Origin: Gigaspora margarita
Taxonomy: Eukaryota > Glomeromycota > Glomeromycetes > Diversisporales > Gigasporaceae
Length of the DNA: 64,000 bases
NCBI GenBank assembly: GCA_009809945.1
Contig: WTPW01000703.1
Location: forward strand, 198,601-262,600
Direction of reading: 5' to 3'
A program made the translations under genes and the position numbers. This document shows, piece after piece, positions 59,145 through 64,000 of the stretch (position 1 is its first letter; each line of letters starts with the position of its first letter). Below the pieces are notes generated by a model. That model searched no databases. It saw only the letters and a list, made by a program, of their open reading frames with translations, and had not been told where the DNA came from.

Positions 59145-59493
59145 TAAATTCAGTGGCTCCACCTTTCGAGACGTAGTGACGTGAGAATTGTCTCGCCATC
59201 GGTATCATACCATAATTTACCGCGCCCAATACTATATATTAACGGTGCCAAGACAAGTCTAAATACATTGTTTGTAGAAAAGGGAAATAAACAAACAAGA
59301 GCAGCGAAATGCCAGGGCAGAAACTGGTTTAGGTTACAGGGCGAAGCTACATGTGAATAAACAAACATTGGCAGCTGAATGCCAAGGGCATAAACTAGTT
59401 TCAACTATAGGCGGTGCGTGCCACATGATCCGCGTCATTTCGGGCATTCCCGACGCCAACCTGTACCACAACCGGACCATTTTTCTTATAGGA
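59145..59493 (-). repeat. Dispersed-repeat fragment with internal duplication
   Basis: 59440-59492 (CCAACCTGTACCACAACCGG, then TTTTTCTTATAGG) matches the end of the 4924-type element on the minus strand. Upstream, GAAATAAACAAACAAGAGCA through GGGCAGAAACTGGTTT is repeated 66 bp later as GAATAAACAAACATTGGCAG through GGGCATAAACTAGTTT. The 84- and 63-codon minus-strand frames here come from the repeat. Confidence 0.5.
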
Positions 59494-59655
59494 TAGCAGT
59501 AGCAAAATAGCACTATTATTATCATGATAACAATATAACCAAATCTAAATTGTTATATTTTATTATATATGTCTATAAAATTAAAATAAACCAAGTTCGA
59601 TCAAATTTAGTTATGTGGTTGTCATGATAATACTAGTGCTATTTTACTACTGCTA
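59494..59655. mobile_element. Small MITE, 162 bp, about 50-bp inverted ends
   Basis: TAGCAGTAGCAAAATAGCAC, then TATCATGATAACAATATAAC, faces GTTGTCATGATAATACTAGT, then GCTATTTTACTACTGCTA. The centre is about 50 bp, AT-rich. It lies directly against the 4924-type end fragment. Confidence 0.75.
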
Positions 59656-59978
59656 AAATCCGGTAGCTCTGCTATAAAGCAATAAATAGAATTTGTGTTA
59701 GTGAATATGACGATAAAATATAAAACTTTGCTTGATCGAAATATAACGTGCTCACGTGATGATTAAGAAAGTCGGGATCATAGATTGAATCAAATTTATA
59801 TATGACGAATATGTTCATAGTTGAGCCACATGCAGTCACCGATTAATGATTAAAGTAATGATTAGGATGTAATGAGATGAGTCAAAATATTATATTTAAA
59901 TAAAGAGTAAAAATAAAAAATCAAATGTGCTTTTTCTCAAGGATATACATATCTCGGTATGGTAGGGCCATCATTATT

Positions 59979-60050
59979 GCAGTTTAAAAGTGCTTTGCAG
60001 TTTAAAAGTGCTTTGCAGTTTAAAAGTGCTTTGCAGTTTAAAAGTGCTTT
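59979..60050 (+). repeat. Perfect 18-bp tandem repeat, four units
   Basis: GCAGTTTAAAAGTGCTTT is repeated four times without change, then a partial unit GCAGTTTTGAG. Perfect identity indicates a young expansion. Confidence 0.95.
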
Positions 60051-60665
60051 GCAGTTTTGAGTAAACTAGTTAGTAAAAAGTTACTGATTGACCTGCAACA
60101 GCATGTGCGTGCATACTTATATAGCATTATTTTTTTATTAAATAGTATTAAAATTTTATGCTTATAAATTAGTTAAATATTATAAATTATTTATATTAAT
60201 TTTGCTAATTTTAATAATATTTAGTTGCCAACTCGATCAATTAATCGATTAATCGATTTTCGATTTGAAATAATAGGTCAGGTGATCTGCACCTTTTGGA
60301 GGTCGCCCTAGGCATAACGAAATAATCCTGACTAAAATTCACATGTTTATCTGTACAGTAACGATAAAGCAAACCTTGTGGTTTTACGCATATGTTGCGC
60401 ATGAGCCTCCAAGTTCTTAAATACCCTAGATCGATTGAATCTCCTAGCAATCATACGCAATCACAATAATACTCGTACCCAACAAAAACTAAACCATTTA
60501 CGTAACGTTAATGAACACAACTTAAAGGGTTAGACAATAATTGATCTACATAAATCACTGATCTCGCAATAATTATCGCTTAGTCACTTCATTAACAATC
60601 TCTCCAAAGTACACAACTGTGAACTTACGTATTTAAAAGATAATTGCGCTAATATTAGTATCGGT
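60051..60665. other. Dioxygenase upstream region
   Basis: No gene supported. An ATTAATCGATTAATCGATTT palindromic stretch at 60237-60258 recalls the 39.7-40.0 kb MITE interior. The 69-codon minus-strand frame at 60241-60450 has no domain. The last 150 bases presumably carry the promoter of the next gene. Confidence 0.35.
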
Positions 60666-62533
60666 ATGCCTGATCAAAGGAATATCGAAAAAAGTCCAGA
60701 AGGAGTCGTTATTCTCGATTACAATGACATTTTGACAAATGTTGACGTTTCAGATGCTATCGAGGTGAGTGTAAGTAATACATTATAAAGAATAATATTT
60801 AATAATAATTTTATATTTTATATCGTAATAGGAAGCATTTGGAACTCATCCACATTGTCTTGGTATTATATTAATAAAACACTTACCGAAAGATTATTCT
60901 GAAAAACGTACTCGTTTATTACGTTTGGCATCTGTATTCGCAACTTTACCCGAAGACATAAAAAATAAGACAGTACACAAAGAAAGTTTGTATAGTTTTG
61001 GATGGAGCTGCGGCAAAGAAGTTATGGGTGGGAAACTTGGTAATTGTCTTAGCGAACATCATACTGAGTTTTAAGAACGATTCAAAAATAGGTTTAAACA
61101 TTATAATTTTTTTTTTAGGTTTAAAGGCCGTGTGCTATGGCCGCGATTTATTATGAGTTATAGTGACGTAGTATTTGTTACATGAATGAGGATACAACTA
61201 GCCACACGTGCACTTTTGGTGCCTAATTTAAGTAGTCCGCCTAGAGGTTCTACACTAGCTGCCATACCTACAACCCAACTACGGGAATTGTCTATTTAAA
61301 CCCTCTGGTTCATGATCCTCCTATTACCTCCTAACTTGGGACTTGCCAAACGGGTTCTTGTGGGTTTTTTCCGGTTCCCTGGATTTGCGATGTAGTACAT
61401 CATTGCGCCCGCGAGCTCCCATTCGAGATGGTGGAACCAAGGTTAAAGGTTTTTTGCACCCAACCGATCATAAGCCACAATTACCAAACACAGATTTTAA
61501 CTCCAAAACGTCGCCAGTGGGATTCGAACTGTCAATCTGCCGCTTGGGGGGTGACACCTTGACCACTTCTCTAAGGCGCCACACCCTTGTTTAAACATTA
61601 TAATTTATGGTTTGTAATAGATTATTTGAAAGGATCGTATTACGCAAATCCAAAATACGACATTCCTAATGCAACTCCAAAAAAAAATTCGAATTTCCAA
61701 TGTATTGTCATCCTAATATTTGGCCGAAAGATGACCTACCAGAATTTGAGCATGCTTTCAAAGATTTAGGATGCTTTATTATGGATGTTGCTAAACTATT
61801 GGCTAGAGCTTGTGACATCTTTGGTTTGTCTTCTTTTTGTAATATTTGTTTATTAAATTTTTATTATCTTTACAAATTTTCCGTATTGACTAATAAAATT
61901 TTTATAAAGTATCTTCAAGATTACCAAGTGCAAAGCAAAATTACCTTGAAAAGATTATTATGGAATCACATACTACAAAAGCTCGACTATTGCATTATTT
62001 TCCGACACAATTAAAAGATGATAAAGCAACTAGAGATAGTGATGGGATTAAAGATTCTTGGTGTGGATGGCATGTGGATCATTCATCAATTACAGGTTTA
62101 ATTCACACATCAATATAACTTATCAGTATACATTATTCGCGTCATTTAAATAAATTATTTTTATATTGTATTAGGATTAACTTCTGCAATGTATCTAAAT
62201 GAATCCGATTCGACATTTCCTGAAGTTCAATGTCCAGATCCATCGTCTGGACTTTATATAAAAACCAAATCTAAGAAAACTGTTAAAGTTTCAATACCAA
62301 AAGATTATTTGTTATTTCAATTAGGGGAAGCAATGCAATTGGCTTCTGGAAATAATTTATTAGCAACCTCTCATATGGTTAAAGGGATTTCGTCAAATGT
62401 TAAGAGTGAAATGCCAATCAATGTTATTTCTAGAAATACTTTTGCAGTGTTAATGCAACCACCTTTGGATGAAATGGTAGGGGATATTACATTTGCGGAT
62501 TTCTCTAGAGAAGTACTTCAGAGTCATTATTGA
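60666..62533 (+). CDS. 2-oxoglutarate/Fe(II) dioxygenase (isopenicillin-N-synthase-like), frameshifted
   Basis: Exons 60666-60764, 60832-61039, 61621-61823, 61910-62095 and 62175-62533. The frame closes at 351 aa only if one base is missing near 61700 in exon 3 (FQ then MYCHPNIWP): a real 1-nt deletion or a consensus error. The N-terminal DIOX_N-type region includes GIILIKHLPKDYSEKRTRLL. The double-stranded beta-helix core has WHVDHS (His225, Asp227), ATSHMV (His299) and SRNTFAVL (Arg319), i.e. the two-His/one-Asp iron site plus the 2-oxoglutarate-binding Arg. It would catalyse an oxidative step on an unknown small molecule in the cytosol. Intron 2 is 581 nt because it holds a SINE; without it, about 84 nt. 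All donors are GT and acceptors AG. Confidence 0.88.
61110..61588 (-). mobile_element. tRNA-derived SINE in intron 2, 18-bp target duplication
   Basis: GTTTAAACATTATAATTT is exact at 61092-61109 and 61589-61606. On the minus strand the head reads GTGTGGCGCCTTAGAGAAGT, then CAGTTCGAATCCCACTGG (B box GTTCGAATCC). The body carries GAACCCGTTTGGCAAGTCCC, AGAGGGTTTAAATAGACAAT and GGCGGACTACTTAAATTAGG. It is the best-preserved of three family copies and lies antisense to the host gene. Intron splice sites are intact. Confidence 0.93.
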
Positions 62534-64000
62534 TCGTTTTAAAATTATTGTGAGGTAAGTTATATCTATATATTACTTACTATAATATATTAGATCTAAA
62601 ACAAAAGTTTATGATACTGTACAGAGTGTACAAATATAATTAAGGCGGCAAATCCCAAGACTCTGAGTACAATAATGATGTTTGTTCTTCGTCAGTTTAA
62701 AACTTAAAAGATGGATACGTATTGCTTTTATATATTTCAACTAAATGATCAATCATATGTTGAGAAAATGCCTCTCTGGCATTTCTTCTCGATCATATTA
62801 CAATAAGATATATATCTACATTCATTTAGCCATCACGTCTTTTTTAAAATTCATGATATTATATTTAAAAGTAACAGTCCTTATCTCGTTAATTCGACAG
62901 TATTTTGTTAACATATTTTAAATTAATTATTCTTTAAGCAATTGATTTGATACTTATTATGCTTTTTATTATTTGAAGGCTTTTGTTGCATGTGAAAAGT
63001 TGTTTTAGTGATAATTAGTGATATTAATACGTTACTGATTAAATTTTCAAGCTCTATTATACCAATTATTTCGCGTGACAGTAGTCACAGCTAACTGCAT
63101 TGATATGAAGATATTTGCATATAAGGATATGGATACGCGCTACTCCACTGATAATAGATACAGTAAAACGTTTTTATTTTATAATTTATTTTTGAAATAG
63201 ATATAAGCATTATACAGTTGAAGCTCCCTATATTAAAACTGATAACCTGTCAAATTTAAAAATAATGAATTCACCGAGTCTGTTTCTCCTATATAAATCT
63301 AATGCATAGTTTATAATACTTTCAAACCTGATGAATATTAATACATAATATAACTAAATATTAAATTTGTGAAAAGTCATGCATTAATATAATATTATTA
63401 GTGATTCAAACTGATGAAGTTTTCATGACTCAGCTATGCTGTTAAATTGGTTCACCTTCTTTAACCAAAATTATTGATTGAAAGTTATATAAAATAAATA
63501 CTTATAATTATTTAAATAATTTTAATTTTAGAATTAACAAATGATTAGTATATTAAATTTGTCAAAAAGTAAAATAGTTGATAAAAATTATAAAAAAATA
63601 ACCTCTTGATACATAATTTTATATTTGACAAATTTGTATTAGAATTAATTATTATAATTAGCTAGCTAATAAACTTATAATGCTAGTAATTTATATTAAA
63701 CTATTTTAATTAATTTAAATTATTATAACTTTTTTAAAAGTATTTTTACAAAAATCTGACTAGTAGCTTTATAAAAAAAAACATACTTCAAAAAACCTTT
63801 TGTATAAAAAGTTGATGTATTTTAAACATTGCTATTATTTTATATGTAATTACTATATTTTTAATTTCAAATGACTGTAATTTTTACAATAATAAAATTT
63901 TAAAAGTCAAACTGATATTTTTGTTTTTCATGATAAGCTCCATTATAAAGTACGTTTTTACATAATCTATATAAAATTTCTTATGTAATTATACAGGACT
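62534..64000. other. AT-rich tail, no gene seen
   Basis: No open frame above background and no clear inverted ends. It becomes extremely AT-rich from about 63180. The 3' UTR of the dioxygenase presumably occupies the first part. Confidence 0.35.

Noticed and set aside
61500-61590. Functional tRNA gene on the minus strand
   Set aside because: A- and B-box-like words are present, but no acceptor stem pairs around them, and the segment is the head of a SINE with target duplications.

Overview
This is an AT-rich (roughly three-quarters A+T by eye) eukaryotic window. The compact host genes have short GT-AG introns, the intergenic space is crowded with mobile DNA, and TTAGGG-type telomere words occur. 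The kelch, P450 and dioxygenase gene types, the very low GC and the repeat load suggest a fungus, and an arbuscular mycorrhizal (Glomeromycotina) genome is my best guess. That assignment is inference from style, not from a database match.

Three host genes can be modelled exon by exon. 1091-2703 (+) is a secreted or membrane-anchored kelch-repeat protein (5 exons, 413 aa). 55362-57918 (-) is a complete cytochrome P450 (13 exons, 480 aa, including a 17-nt microexon). 60666-62533 (+) is a 2-oxoglutarate/Fe(II) dioxygenase of the isopenicillin-N-synthase-like type (5 exons), with one apparent missing base and a SINE inside intron 2. They share no operon-like logic.

Almost everything between 2.7 and 55 kb is mobile DNA. 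Boundaries are often exact because target-site duplications survive. hAT-type elements with 8-bp duplications lie at 16434-16692, 28882-32491, 36875-42748 (with a decayed BED-finger/hAT transposase), 44108-44826, 51319-52318 and 53991-54317. Pogo-like MITEs flanked by TA lie at 11393, 11986, 13734, 13875 and 31674. Two TTAA-flanked elements lie at 33712 and 46023. A long-TIR element with a 9-bp duplication lies at 32854-33543. tRNA-derived SINEs lie at 6918, 15154, about 25941 and 61110. There are also many foldback elements, up to about 0.9 kb.

The centre, about 26.7-43.2 kb, is a broken Ty3/gypsy-like retroelement into which at least four DNA elements have inserted. The window therefore preserves a readable order of insertion. 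Minisatellites and homopolymer tracts fill several gaps. A 370-base run of N lies inside an AT-rich palindromic satellite.

The most notable unexplained pattern is a short palindromic module (core GTCTC-N4-GAGAC within a conserved context) found in many foldback elements whose ends are otherwise unrelated. A second is that each hAT family carries its own distinctive subterminal word.
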